A stretch of DNA of 64,000 bases from Actinopolymorpha cephalotaxi (GTDB taxonomy: Bacteria > Actinomycetota > Actinomycetes > Propionibacteriales > Actinopolymorphaceae). Positions 25,078 through 33,215 of this stretch are shown one piece after another. The stretch is taken from positions 2,626,850 to 2,690,849 of the forward strand of contig NZ_JACBZA010000001.1 of the NCBI RefSeq assembly GCF_013408535.1, written 5' to 3'. Under the pieces are notes generated by a model. That model had not been told where the DNA came from. It was given only the letters and a program-made list of their open reading frames with translations, and ran no database searches. The position numbers and the translations under genes were made by a program. Each line of letters opens with the position of its first letter. Position 1 is the stretch's first letter.

Positions 25078-26363
25078 TCCTCGTCGAGGTCGGCGAGCTT
25101 GCGGCCGAGGAAGTCCCGCTCGGCGTCGTTCCCGGCCAGCTCACGGGCCCTCACGTAGGCGCGCCGCGCGGCGTCGTGATCTCCGGTCCGCCGCATGAAC
25201 TCCGCCCGGGCGACCAGCAGCGGCTGGTAGTCGCCGAGCCGTTCCTCCAGGCCGTCCAGCAGGGCCAGCCCGGCGTCGGCTCCTGCCGTCTCGGCGACGG
25301 CGACCGCGCGGTTGAGCCGGACGACGGGCGAGCCGCCGGTGAGGCGTTCCAGTCGTTCGTACAGCTGCGCGATGGCCGCCCAGTCGGTGTCGACGGCCCG
25401 CGCCGCGCCGGCGTGTTCGGCGGCGATCGCCGCCTGCAGGAGGTACGCCGACACCTGCCGGTAGGACGCCGCCCGCTCGACCAGCGCGACTCCCTCGTCG
25501 ATCTCGGCGCGGTGCCAGCGGGAACGATCCTGCTCGGGCAGGACCACGAGCCGGCCCTCCTCGTCGGTGCGCGCGTCGCGCCGGGAGTGCTGGAGCACCA
25601 TCAGCGCGAGCAACGCCACCGGATCGGGCTCCGCGGGCAGCAGGGCGGACACCACCCGGGTGAGCCGGATCGCCTCCGCGCACAGTCCCCTTCGGACGAG
25701 GGTCTCCCCCGACGACGCCGCGTGGCCCTCGGTGAAGACGAGATACAGCACCGCGAGGACGCCACCGAGGCGTTCGGGCAGGTCCGCGCCGCGCGGCACG
25801 CGGTAAGGGATGCCGGCCGCGGCGATCTTCTTCTTCGCCCGGGTGATCCGGGCCGCCATGGTGGGCTCGGACACCAGGAACGCCCGGGCGATCTCCGCCG
25901 TGGTGAGGCCGCCGACCATGCGAAGCGTGAGCGCGACCCGGGCCGGGATCGCCAGCGCCGGATGGCAGCAGGTGAACAACAGCCGGAGGCGCTCGTCCGG
26001 GATCTCCTCCTTGGCACCGGCGGCGAGATCGACCAGGTCGGCGGGGTCCGCGGGGTCCGTGCTGCCGGCGGCCCCGGCCGGTTCGGCGTCGACGACGAGC
26101 AGGGGCAGCTTGCGGGCCAGGGTCTTCTCCCGGCGCAGCTGGTCGACGCCGCGGTTGCGGGCTGTGGTGAGCAGCCAGGCCTCCGGCCGGTCGGGTACGC
26201 CGTCGACGGCCCAGTGCCGGATCGCGCGTTCGAAGGCGTCGGCCAGCGACTCCTCCGCGATCTCCAGACTGCGCAGCTGGCCGGTGAGCAGTGCGAGCAG
26301 CCGGCCCCAGTGGTCACCGAACGCCTGCTCTACCGCCGCTCTCGCCGCTCGTTCGTCCGTCAT
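25068..26363 (-). CDS. ECF sigma factor of the long ECF42/SigJ-like type (DUF6596)
   Basis: 431 residues. Region sigma-2 is at about 15-80 (ESLADAFERAIRHW, DRPEAWLLTTARNRGVDQLRRE split over region 2.2-2.4) and sigma-4 at about 140-190 (TTAEIARAFLVSEPTMAARI). The long C-terminal extension (200-431) of helical, TPR-like repeats with CCHPAL and AVAVAETAG marks the ECF42 group. Such genes usually sit beside a DGPF/YCII-domain gene; none is here, which is odd. No anti-sigma factor is adjacent either. ATG 26363 begins the conserved part; a start at 26378 is possible. Role in stress is inference from the group. Confidence 0.85.
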   Translation of the reverse strand: MTDERAARAAVEQAFGDHWGRLLALLTGQLRSLEIAEESLADAFERAIRHWAVDGVPDRPEAWLLTTARNRGVDQLRREKTLARKLPLLVVDAEPAGAAGSTDPADPADLVDLAAGAKEEIPDERLRLLFTCCHPALAIPARVALTLRMVGGLTTAEIARAFLVSEPTMAARITRAKKKIAAAGIPYRVPRGADLPERLGGVLAVLYLVFTEGHAASSGETLVRRGLCAEAIRLTRVVSALLPAEPDPVALLALMVLQHSRRDARTDEEGRLVVLPEQDRSRWHRAEIDEGVALVERAASYRQVSAYLLQAAIAAEHAGAARAVDTDWAAIAQLYERLERLTGGSPVVRLNRAVAVAETAGADAGLALLDGLEERLGDYQPLLVARAEFMRRTGDHDAARRAYVRARELAGNDAERDFLGRKLADLDEDSR

Positions 26364-26402
26364 CGCAGTCCCGCGCACGTGTCCGTCAACCCCTGCTTGC
26401 GG

Positions 26403-27449
26403 TCAGGCCTTCTTCGCCCGGCTGGGCTGCACCCGCATCGGCTCCCCGGGCATCTTCGGGTAGTCGGGCGGGTAGGGCAGGTCGCCCAGATCGTGGTCGC
26501 GGGCGTCCCGGTCGGCCCACTCCAGCAGGGGCGTGAGGTCGTACGCCTCGTCGTTGACGGGCGCGTGCAGGTCACCCACCTCGGCGAACCGCTTCGGCAT
26601 CGTCTCCAGGTCGAAGTCGTCGGGACGGACCTCGGTCAGCTCGTCCCAGCGCAGCGGCGCCGACACGGTCGCCCGGGGATTGGGCCGCAGGGAGTATGCC
26701 GAGGCGATAGTGCGGTCGCGGGCCATCTGGTTGTAGTCGACGAACACCTTCACGCCGCGTTCCTCCTTCCACCACGACATCGTGACGTGGTCGGGCATCC
26801 GGCGTTCCAGCTCCCGGCCCAGGGCGATCACGGCGCGGCGTACCTCGGTGAACGGCCAGCGCGGCTGGATCGGGACGTAGACGTGCAGGCCACGGCCCCC
26901 CGAGGTCTTCGGCCAGCCCTCCATGCCCAGCTCGTGCAGCAGCTCCCGCAGCCGCGGCGCGACCGCCGCCGCGTGGGTGAAGTCGGTGCCGGGCTGGGGG
27001 TCGAGATCGATCCGGATCTGGTCGGGATTGTCGACCTCCGCACGGCGGACCGGCCACGGGTGGAACGTCAGCGTGCCGAGGTTGGCCGCCCAGGCCACCG
27101 CCGCGAGCTCGGTCGGGCACACCTCGTCGGCGAACCGCCCGCTCGGGAACGCGATCCGGGCGGTCTCCACCCACTCGGGCGCGCCCTTGGGAATCCGCTT
27201 CTGGTAGAACGCGTCGCCGCGGTTGTCCGCCCGGGTGGACAGCTTCGCGCCCTCGAACACGCCGCCGGGCCAGCGCTCCAGGGTCGTCGGCCGCTCGCGG
27301 AGAGCGCCGAGAATACCGTCGCCCACGGACAGGAAGTAGTGCACCACGTCGCGCTTGGTGAAGCCCCGCTCAGGAAAGTAGATCTTGTCGGGGTTGGTGA
27401 GGCGGACGGTGCGGTCACCGACCTCGAGCTCTTCGTACGGCGTCGCCAT
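26403..27449 (-). CDS. ligD: Stand-alone LigD polymerase domain (NHEJ primase-polymerase)
   Basis: 348 residues comprising only the archaeo-eukaryotic primase type polymerase of LigD; the ligase and phosphoesterase domains are absent. Catalytic aspartates are D148 and D150 in IDLDP, and the SGGRGLHVYVP motif follows at about 182. The early motif YFPERGFTKRDVVHY is typical. The enzyme adds ribo- or deoxynucleotides to broken ends in non-homologous end joining, normally with Ku and a ligase; LigC at 23.3 kb may supply the ligase. TAGCGT six bases before the ATG indicates a leaderless message. Confidence 0.9.
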   Translation of the reverse strand: MATPYEELEVGDRTVRLTNPDKIYFPERGFTKRDVVHYFLSVGDGILGALRERPTTLERWPGGVFEGAKLSTRADNRGDAFYQKRIPKGAPEWVETARIAFPSGRFADEVCPTELAAVAWAANLGTLTFHPWPVRRAEVDNPDQIRIDLDPQPGTDFTHAAAVAPRLRELLHELGMEGWPKTSGGRGLHVYVPIQPRWPFTEVRRAVIALGRELERRMPDHVTMSWWKEERGVKVFVDYNQMARDRTIASAYSLRPNPRATVSAPLRWDELTEVRPDDFDLETMPKRFAEVGDLHAPVNDEAYDLTPLLEWADRDARDHDLGDLPYPPDYPKMPGEPMRVQPSRAKKA

Positions 27450-27455
27450 GGAGGA

Positions 27456-27461
27456 ACGCTA
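27456..27461 (-). promoter_or_regulatory. -10 element (TAGCGT) of the LigD polymerase gene
   Basis: On the minus strand TAGCGT is followed by TCCTCC and the ATG at 27449. No Shine-Dalgarno is present. Leaderless pattern. Confidence 0.55.
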
Positions 27462-27564
27462 GCGCGCACCACCCCCAGGCGGGCCGGTAGCGACCGGAGG
27501 GTCGTACCCGAGACCTGCGCGACTCCCCCTGGTCCTGCGGTCAGGCCTGCGGTCAGTCCTGCGG

Positions 27565-28974
27565 TCAGTCCTGCACCGGGCGGACGGCGAACTCGTGGCT
27601 CACGACCCGCGGGGAGTCGACCGTGCCCGTGAGCCGCGGCGTACAGACCAGGGTGCTGGCACCCACCACCGTCTCCGCGGTCCGGTCACCGAAGCAGCCG
27701 CCGGCCCAGGACTGCGCGGGCCCGGCGCCGCCGAACTTCCCGGCCACCAGGCCGGTGAGCGTCCGCGCGGTCGCCCGCAACTCCGGGTTGACAACCCCGC
27801 CGGTCGACGGCGCGGAGGCGGTCAGCTCGGTGATCTTCTGGTCGGGGCCCTTCATCGCCGGCCGGGGGAACGTCAGGTGGACCTTGACGTCGCCACGGGT
27901 GCAGGTCATCGACTGCTCCGCACGGTCGCAGTTCATTCCCTGCTTGCCGAGGGCGGCCGACACCTCCTTCGGGGTGATCAGGCTGAGGCCCGGCGTGTAG
28001 TCGAGGTCGCCGCTCTCCTCGTCCCCTCGAAGTTCGAAGGTGGACGGACCCGACTTACTCACCGTCACGGCGATCTCGGCGACCGACGTCTTCGCGGTCT
28101 CCCGGCTCTTCTCCGACAGCGACTTCTGCATCGCCTTGTCGAACTCCGGGCGCTCGCCGTCGGGGATCGCGGCCAGACCCAGCACGACGAACGTGCGGTA
28201 CGCCACGGCCGACACGTCCGGCGCGCCGTCGAAGTTGTTGCCGCTGCCGGAGTCCAGGTCCGACCAGGCCGGGTCGGGGCGTACGTCCGCGTCGACCCGG
28301 ACGACCTTCTCGCGGCCGGTCAGCACGGTCACCTTCGCCACGAACGGGGCGGGGGCCTTCCCGGTCTGGACGCAGGTCAGCAACGCGGAACGGTTGCCCG
28401 GAGTGCGGGTGCAGGAGAAGCCGGCGGAGGTGAGGCTGGATCGCAGCGCCTGTCCCATCGCGCCGCCGGTGCCACCCGGCTCGGCGTACGTCGGCGCTTC
28501 ACGCGGGCTGTCAGCCTGCTTGCCGTAGTAGTCGCCCGCGTCGTCGGAGGAGCCGCGGTTCCAGTTCTTGCCGAACCAGACCGCTGCTCCGGCGACGGCG
28601 ACGAGAACGATCACCAAGCCCACGACGGCGAGGACGACGCCGGCGCGTCCTCGCCGACGCTCGGGCGGCGGCGGGGGCTGGTTCGGGTTCGAGTTCGGGG
28701 GGTTCGGGTGTCCCGGGCCGGGTGGGCGACCTGACGGCCAACCCGGCGGCCGACCCTGCGGGCGTGGCCCGTTCGGCTGACCCTGCGGGCGCGGCCCGTT
28801 CGGCTGACCCTGCGGGCGTGGCCCCTGCGGCCGGTGCTGCTGCGGACCATTGGGCGACCTGTGCGGCAGGCCCTGTTGGGGACGCTGTGGAGGCGGCCCC
28901 GGCCGGCGGTCTGCTGGCGGTTGCACTGGCCCGCCTCTCCCCTCGTCACGTCGGTCGTGCGGACCCAACGCCAT
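27565..28974 (-). CDS. Proline-rich single-pass membrane protein with extracellular cysteine repeats
   Basis: 469 residues. Residues 1-107 are cytoplasmic, extremely Pro/Gln/Gly-rich, with nonapeptide repeats RPQGQPNGP. One membrane segment follows at about 110-133 (GVVLAVVGLVIVLVAVAGAAVWF). The outside part has two related units, each with a G-x-x-C...C pattern: LTSAGFSCTRTPG...LLTCVQTG (about 184) and LGKQGMNCDRAEQSMTCTRGD (about 340). A third pair of cysteines lies near the end (GGCFGDRT, LVCTPRL). It is clearly related in plan and motifs to the divergent gene at 29270. No named family recognised; role in the cell envelope is inference. Confidence 0.7.
   Translation of the reverse strand: MALGPHDRRDEGRGGPVQPPADRRPGPPPQRPQQGLPHRSPNGPQQHRPQGPRPQGQPNGPRPQGQPNGPRPQGRPPGWPSGRPPGPGHPNPPNSNPNQPPPPPERRRGRAGVVLAVVGLVIVLVAVAGAAVWFGKNWNRGSSDDAGDYYGKQADSPREAPTYAEPGGTGGAMGQALRSSLTSAGFSCTRTPGNRSALLTCVQTGKAPAPFVAKVTVLTGREKVVRVDADVRPDPAWSDLDSGSGNNFDGAPDVSAVAYRTFVVLGLAAIPDGERPEFDKAMQKSLSEKSRETAKTSVAEIAVTVSKSGPSTFELRGDEESGDLDYTPGLSLITPKEVSAALGKQGMNCDRAEQSMTCTRGDVKVHLTFPRPAMKGPDQKITELTASAPSTGGVVNPELRATARTLTGLVAGKFGGAGPAQSWAGGCFGDRTAETVVGASTLVCTPRLTGTVDSPRVVSHEFAVRPVQD
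28754..28834 (+). repeat. 27-bp tandem repeat inside the proline-rich gene
   Basis: Units beginning CCCTGCGGGC start at 28754, 28781 and 28808, a period of 27 bases, the third partial. On the coding (minus) strand they encode the nonapeptide RPQGQPNGP. Length is a multiple of three, so repeat-number change keeps the frame. Confidence 0.85.
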
Positions 28975-29023
28975 CTCGGTCTGTCAGTCGGTCGGTCTGC
29001 GAATCCGGGTGCCGGGCGGAGCC

Positions 29024-29179
29024 TCAGCGTCGCGGCGGCGGGCCACCCCAGCCCGGAGGCGGTGCGCCCGGTCCGGGTCGCGAGCCGGCGCGCTGCCTGC
29101 CGGCCAGGACGACTGCCAGCACGGCCGCTGCCAGGATCGCGATCAGCAGCAGGACCGCCAGCAGCGCGACGATCGACAT
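29024..29179 (-). CDS. 51-aa single-pass membrane protein
   Basis: 51 residues: MSIVALLAVLLLIAILAAAV forms one membrane helix with the N-terminus outside or in the membrane, then a basic junction GRQRAGSRPG and a Pro/Gly-rich tail GAPPPGWGGPPPRR. AAAGGT about eight bases upstream is an acceptable ribosome site. It lies 49 bases upstream of the 469-aa proline-rich protein on the same strand, so it may be cotranscribed and its tail resembles the proline-rich segments of both neighbours. No family recognised. Confidence 0.6.
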   Translation of the reverse strand: MSIVALLAVLLLIAILAAAVLAVVLAGRQRAGSRPGPGAPPPGWGGPPPRR

Positions 29180-29269
29180 GTGGGTTACCTTTACCGCCGC
29201 TTCGTCCGTTGTCAAAACCGGGCAGAAGGTACGCAACGGACCACTACCCAGACGGCATACTTGGCGACC

Positions 29270-30655
29270 ATGAGCCAACCGCCACCTGGACGTCCGGCCC
29301 CTCCTCCGCGGGGATCCGGCGGTCCGCCCGGGCCGCAGGGTCCGCCACGACGGTCTGGTCCCACGCCCCACACCGAGTCCGGACCGCCCTCCCGCGCGGA
29401 TCGACCGACCGGCCAGAACCCACCCCAGGGTCAGCCCCAGCGGCCGGGCCAGGCTCCCCCGCCGTACGACCGCCAAGGTCCCCGGCAGGGCCCGGGCCGG
29501 CGCACGGACCCGCGGCAGGGCACCCCTCAGGGCACACCTCCACCCCACGGCTCAGCGCCGTACCAGGGCCCGCCACCCCGGCAGCAGGATCAGCAGTGGC
29601 AACCGGGGCAGCAGAGCCGGCAGGGTCGGCCACCGGGCCGGCCGACACCACCGGACCAGGGCCGGTCCGCCGCACCCCAGGCCACGTCCGTGCGACGCCG
29701 GAAGCGCCTGCTACTCGGCGGCGCGCTGGTCGTCGTACTCCTCCTCGTTGTCGTCATCGGCGGCTACCTCTTCGGCTCGGGCGTGCTGGGCGGTGGACTC
29801 GGCGGGTCCGCACCGCACGAGGCGATGACCAGGCCCGCGGCCGCGCCTGTGGCCGCCACCGGACTCACCGGCGCTCTCACCAGCCGGGGATTCACCTGCT
29901 ACGACACGCAGCCGGCGCCCACCCCGGTGCGCTCGTGTTATCGCACCGAGTCCGACGGCACCCGGCTGGTGGTTCGGATCGGGTCCGCGAGCGGCGACCA
30001 GGCGGCGCTGGTGGAGATCGACGCCGCGCCGTTCTCCGGTATCCGAGGAGAACACCGGACTACCGGCGACGCGGTCGGCCCCGTGCGGGAAGTGATCGAG
30101 GTGGTCGGCAAACCGCTGCTCGGGCAGGAGTACGCCGGACTGCCCACGTTCGGCGACGGTGTCGACCAGGCCACCCGCCTGAGCTGGGGGTCGGTGAGCT
30201 TCACCGCACATCCGGAGGCGGCCACCGCGTCCTTCACCAGGTCCGGCGCGCCGGAGATGCCGCGTGGCACCGACTTCCCGAAGGACCCCGGTGCCATGTC
30301 CGCAGCTCTGGGCAAGGTGGGGTACGAGTGCGATGCGGACAGCTGCACCCCGAAGTCCTCGGCGTACGACGTACGGGCGAAGTTCTCCGCCGCGGAAGCG
30401 ACGATGAGCGCGATCCACTACGACGGCAAGGCGAAGGTCACCGACGCCGAACTCCGGAGCCGGTACGCCGACCTGCTGCGCCAGGTCGCGGACGGAATGC
30501 AGTCCGACGAGGCCCGGCGGTGGGTCGACGGCCACTTGACGCCCAAGAACGGTTTCGTGGAAGGCGACGTCGCCGGGCTGCACCTGGCCGTCGCCCGGAC
30601 CGACAGCGGGGACGGACAGCTCACCGTCACCCCGAAGCTCACCCGCGGGCGGTAG
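29270..30655 (+). CDS. Proline-rich single-pass membrane protein, relative of the divergent gene
   Basis: 461 residues. Residues 1-140 are Pro/Gln/Arg-rich and disordered, ending in VRRRKRLLLGG; one membrane helix (LVVVLLLVVVIGGYLFGSG) at about 150-170 follows. The outer part holds two cysteine units, LTSRGFTCYDTQPAPTPVRSC and LGKVGYECDADSCTPKSS, in the same order and positions as in the protein encoded at 27565-28974, so the two are probably paralogues, now divergent around a small membrane-protein gene. ATG 29270 is the first start after the divergent promoter space; the ribosome site is weak. Role unknown; a scaffold in the envelope is only a guess. Confidence 0.7.
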   Translation: MSQPPPGRPAPPPRGSGGPPGPQGPPRRSGPTPHTESGPPSRADRPTGQNPPQGQPQRPGQAPPPYDRQGPRQGPGRRTDPRQGTPQGTPPPHGSAPYQGPPPRQQDQQWQPGQQSRQGRPPGRPTPPDQGRSAAPQATSVRRRKRLLLGGALVVVLLLVVVIGGYLFGSGVLGGGLGGSAPHEAMTRPAAAPVAATGLTGALTSRGFTCYDTQPAPTPVRSCYRTESDGTRLVVRIGSASGDQAALVEIDAAPFSGIRGEHRTTGDAVGPVREVIEVVGKPLLGQEYAGLPTFGDGVDQATRLSWGSVSFTAHPEAATASFTRSGAPEMPRGTDFPKDPGAMSAALGKVGYECDADSCTPKSSAYDVRAKFSAAEATMSAIHYDGKAKVTDAELRSRYADLLRQVADGMQSDEARRWVDGHLTPKNGFVEGDVAGLHLAVARTDSGDGQLTVTPKLTRGR

Positions 30656-30703
30656 AGCCCACGCGGGCGATCCAGCCGGCAGGAACGCTCGGGCACACGT
30701 GCA

Positions 30704-30739
30704 GCGGCGGGCCGAACCGTCGAGGGTTCGGCCCGCCGC
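30704..30739. terminator. Bidirectional hairpin between convergent genes
   Basis: A perfect 15-bp stem, GCGGCGGGCCGAACC (30704-30718) with its complement at 30725-30739, closes a 6-base loop. It lies 49 bases after the plus-strand proline-rich gene and 34 bases after the minus-strand gene ending at 30773. No T-tract, as is common in high-GC actinomycetes. Confidence 0.8.
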
Positions 30740-30772
30740 CGTGATCGCCTTGCCGTGGTGGCTCTCGGAGTT

Positions 30773-32512
30773 CTAGAAGCCTCCGCCGAGTACGGGGGGC
30801 GGGGCGTCGTCGTCGCTCCCCCAGACGTCCTCGTCCTCGTCGAGCCAGGTGGAGCGCTCCTGCTCCTGGCCGCCGTCCTCGCCGCCCATGCCGCCGCCGC
30901 CCATCATCGGCATCATGCCGCCCATGCCGGAGCGGGCGCCTGCCGCGCCAGGACCACCCATGCCGTTCGCGCCGGCTCCGGTGCCGCCGACGTTGAGGGC
31001 TCCCGCCGGCGCACCGGCCGGGACGCCGCCGCCCGCGAGCCCACCGCCACCGGGGATGCCGCCCCCACCCGGGAGGTCGCCGCCACCGGGGATGCCGCCT
31101 CCGCCGCCACCGAAGCCGCCGCCACCACCGAAGCCGCCCGCGCGCGCGGTGGTCGTGCCGGTGTCGACGTTGCCCGCGCCGCCGCCGGGGAATCCGCCTC
31201 CGCCGCCGCGGGTCGGGTCGTCGGGATACCGGTCCTTGTAGTCGGGGACCCCGTCGCCGTCACGGTCGGGCAGGTCGGTCGGGTCGAATCCGCCACCGCC
31301 ACCGCGAGTCGGGTCGTCGGGATACCGGTCCTTGTAGTCGGGCACCCCATCGCCGTCACGGTCCTTGGACGGGTCGAACCCGCCACCGCCGCCACGGGTC
31401 GGGTCGTCGGGATACCGGTCCTTGTTGTCGGGGATCCCGTCACCGTCCCGGTCGCCCGGCACCTGGGGCCGACCGCCGTTGGTCGGGTCGTCGGGGATCC
31501 CGTCGCCGTTGCGATCACCGGGCACCTTCGGGCCGTCGCCGCCACCAGGTATCTTCGGGGCGCCGCCGCCACCACCGGGAATCTTGGGGGCGCCACCGCC
31601 ACCCCCGCCACCGCCACCGCCGCCGAACGCGCCGGGGTCACCGGACTTGAAGGTCAGCTTCAGGCCCGACGGCGGGGTGGGCATGTTCTTGTGGGCCTCG
31701 CCGTACTTCTCCAGCAGCGTCTTCGCCGACTCCCGGCAGGTCTTCTCCTGCTCCTCGTTGAACTTGAGGTGGGTCATCAGCTTGTTGTTGTCGGTGTTCT
31801 CCTTCGGCAGGAAGCCGAAGACGATCCCGTCCCAGTCCTTCTCGACCTTCACCTGTGCGGTGGCGTAGATGCCGCCCGCGCCGGAGTCGCCGCCGGACAT
31901 CTCGTCCGAGTCGTAGCAGGCCTTGCCGCCCGGCGGGGTGATGATGCTTCCGTCACCCGTTCCCTTGCGGATCTCGTACTTGATGGTCCAGTCCAACCCG
32001 AAGTCGGCCCACCACTTGATCCAGTAGGGAGTGGTCCAGTAGGGCGGCGCGGGAAGCGCCTCGTCCTTCTGTGTGGAGGTCAGCTGGGAGTCGATGTCGT
32101 CGAAGATCTGCGCGAAGCTCTTGGTCGCGTTGGCGGACTCGAAGTTGCTGTCGCTCTTCTCGCCCTCGCCACCGGGCTTGGGATACGTGCTGTCGGCGGT
32201 GTGCGCGATCTCCCGGGTGAACCGCACGATCTGCTTGACCGTCCTGCGGAACTCCTCGGCCGCGTCGCCCTCCCAGCTGCCGTGGCCACCGTCGAGGAGC
32301 GTCTTCAGCGCCTTGTCGAGGCCCTCCGCCAGAGTGTCGGCCTGGGACCCGACGTTCTGCCACAGCGTCTTGGTGTTGTAGGTCGTACTGCTCGACGGAA
32401 CGGTGTCGGCGTCGGTGTCGGTCTCAGGCATGTGGGACCACTCGCCCCACAGCTTGCCGATGACCTTGGCGTGTTCGGTCTTCTCGAACTCGTCGGTCGG
32501 GAAATCCCCCAT
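30773..32512 (-). CDS. WXG100/ESX-like secreted protein with calcium-binding (TSP3-like) repeats
   Basis: 579 residues. The first about 110 residues are helical with tryptophans at 23, 27 and 82 (WGEW, GSWEGDAAEEF), where GSWEGDAAEEF is the W-x-G turn of WXG100-type type VII substrates. A middle domain (about 140-280) follows. Then come a Gly-rich stretch, a first DRNGDGIPDD unit and three repeats DRDGDG(I/V)PD(N/Y)KDRYPDD separated by Gly-rich linkers; DxDxDGxxD is a calcium-binding loop of the thrombospondin-3/EF-hand kind. The tail is Gly/Met-rich and ends acidic (WLDEDEDVWGSDDD). No signal peptide, consistent with type VII export. GAGGGAG precedes the ATG. Second gene of a pair with the 132-aa protein. 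No ESX machinery gene is in the window. Confidence 0.7.
   Translation of the reverse strand: MGDFPTDEFEKTEHAKVIGKLWGEWSHMPETDTDADTVPSSSTTYNTKTLWQNVGSQADTLAEGLDKALKTLLDGGHGSWEGDAAEEFRRTVKQIVRFTREIAHTADSTYPKPGGEGEKSDSNFESANATKSFAQIFDDIDSQLTSTQKDEALPAPPYWTTPYWIKWWADFGLDWTIKYEIRKGTGDGSIITPPGGKACYDSDEMSGGDSGAGGIYATAQVKVEKDWDGIVFGFLPKENTDNNKLMTHLKFNEEQEKTCRESAKTLLEKYGEAHKNMPTPPSGLKLTFKSGDPGAFGGGGGGGGGGGAPKIPGGGGGAPKIPGGGDGPKVPGDRNGDGIPDDPTNGGRPQVPGDRDGDGIPDNKDRYPDDPTRGGGGGFDPSKDRDGDGVPDYKDRYPDDPTRGGGGGFDPTDLPDRDGDGVPDYKDRYPDDPTRGGGGGFPGGGAGNVDTGTTTARAGGFGGGGGFGGGGGGIPGGGDLPGGGGIPGGGGLAGGGVPAGAPAGALNVGGTGAGANGMGGPGAAGARSGMGGMMPMMGGGGMGGEDGGQEQERSTWLDEDEDVWGSDDDAPPPVLGGGF
31215..31490 (-). repeat. 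DNA repeats encoding DxDxDG calcium loops
   Basis: The 20-mer beginning GGGTCGTCGGGATACCGGTC (plus strand) starts at 31215, 31311 and 31401, periods 96 and 90 bases. Each unit encodes one DRDGDG-containing loop and its Gly-rich linker. A diverged fourth unit precedes them in the protein (near 31500). Confidence 0.85.
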
Positions 32513-32554
32513 CACACTCTCCCTCGTCGTGGACCCGCGGTTTACCTGGTGGCA

Positions 32555-32953
32555 CTACGCCTTGGGCGGGTCGGTGCCCGGGTTGGTCGGGTCCTTCGCC
32601 GGGGACTTGATGTTCTCCCCCAGAATCTTGTCGATCTGGCCGACGTTGGCGTTGTTCAGCGCCTCGGCGGAGCGGTACTTGTCGGCGATCTTCCGGGTGG
32701 CCTTGGCCAGCCCGCGGAGTGCGTCGTAGAGCTCGCCGCAGGACTTGGCCGTGTCGGCACGTTTCTGCTCGTACGTCGATGTCAAGGTCTTGGCGCCGCC
32801 GAAGTCTCCGAGCCGGGGGTAGTTGTAGTCGCCCTCTTTCGAGTCGGACATCCGCACCGCGTCCGACGTCGACTTGTCGTTCCACCCGTCGGCGAGCTCG
32901 TCGACGTACTTCGCGAAGGAGTCCAGCGCACCCGGCTCGACCTGAGTCCCCAT
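32555..32953 (-). CDS. WXG100/EspA-like small secreted protein
   Basis: 132 residues, helical, no signal peptide. ALDSFAKYVDELADGWNDKS (about 9-28) places the Trp in the position of the WXG turn; a second helix (KTLTSTYEQKRADTAKSCGELYDALRGLAKATRKIADKYRSAE, here only by position 54-97) follows. This two-helix form is typical of ESX substrates that dimerise. The tail is Pro/Asp-rich. It lies 42 bases upstream of the 579-aa partner on the same strand, so the two may be exported as a pair. Family call is by shape, not by a strong motif. Confidence 0.6.
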   Translation of the reverse strand: MGTQVEPGALDSFAKYVDELADGWNDKSTSDAVRMSDSKEGDYNYPRLGDFGGAKTLTSTYEQKRADTAKSCGELYDALRGLAKATRKIADKYRSAEALNNANVGQIDKILGENIKSPAKDPTNPGTDPPKA

Positions 32954-33215
32954 CTACGGCCACCGTCCTCGTGTGAAAGCTGGCGTACGACCCTCGCCGG
33001 CCCGGCCGGGACGTGCCGGCCGCCGCGGATCGAACAACGTGTGAGAACGCCGGCGCGCGGCGTCCGGGAACGACGGTACGCGAACTGATCGCCTCGGCGC
33101 ATCCGGCGTCGTCGGCCTTGTGGATAACCAGATGTTCACCACGAAGCCGCGCGTCTGACCGCCAGTAGTGGTAAGAACACCCGAGCAGGTTTCGACCACC
33201 CCCGGGAGCCTCCTG

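Noticed and set aside
28754-28834. 27-bp repeats considered as a CRISPR array
   Set aside because: Units are directly adjacent with no spacers and encode a nonapeptide in frame with a gene.
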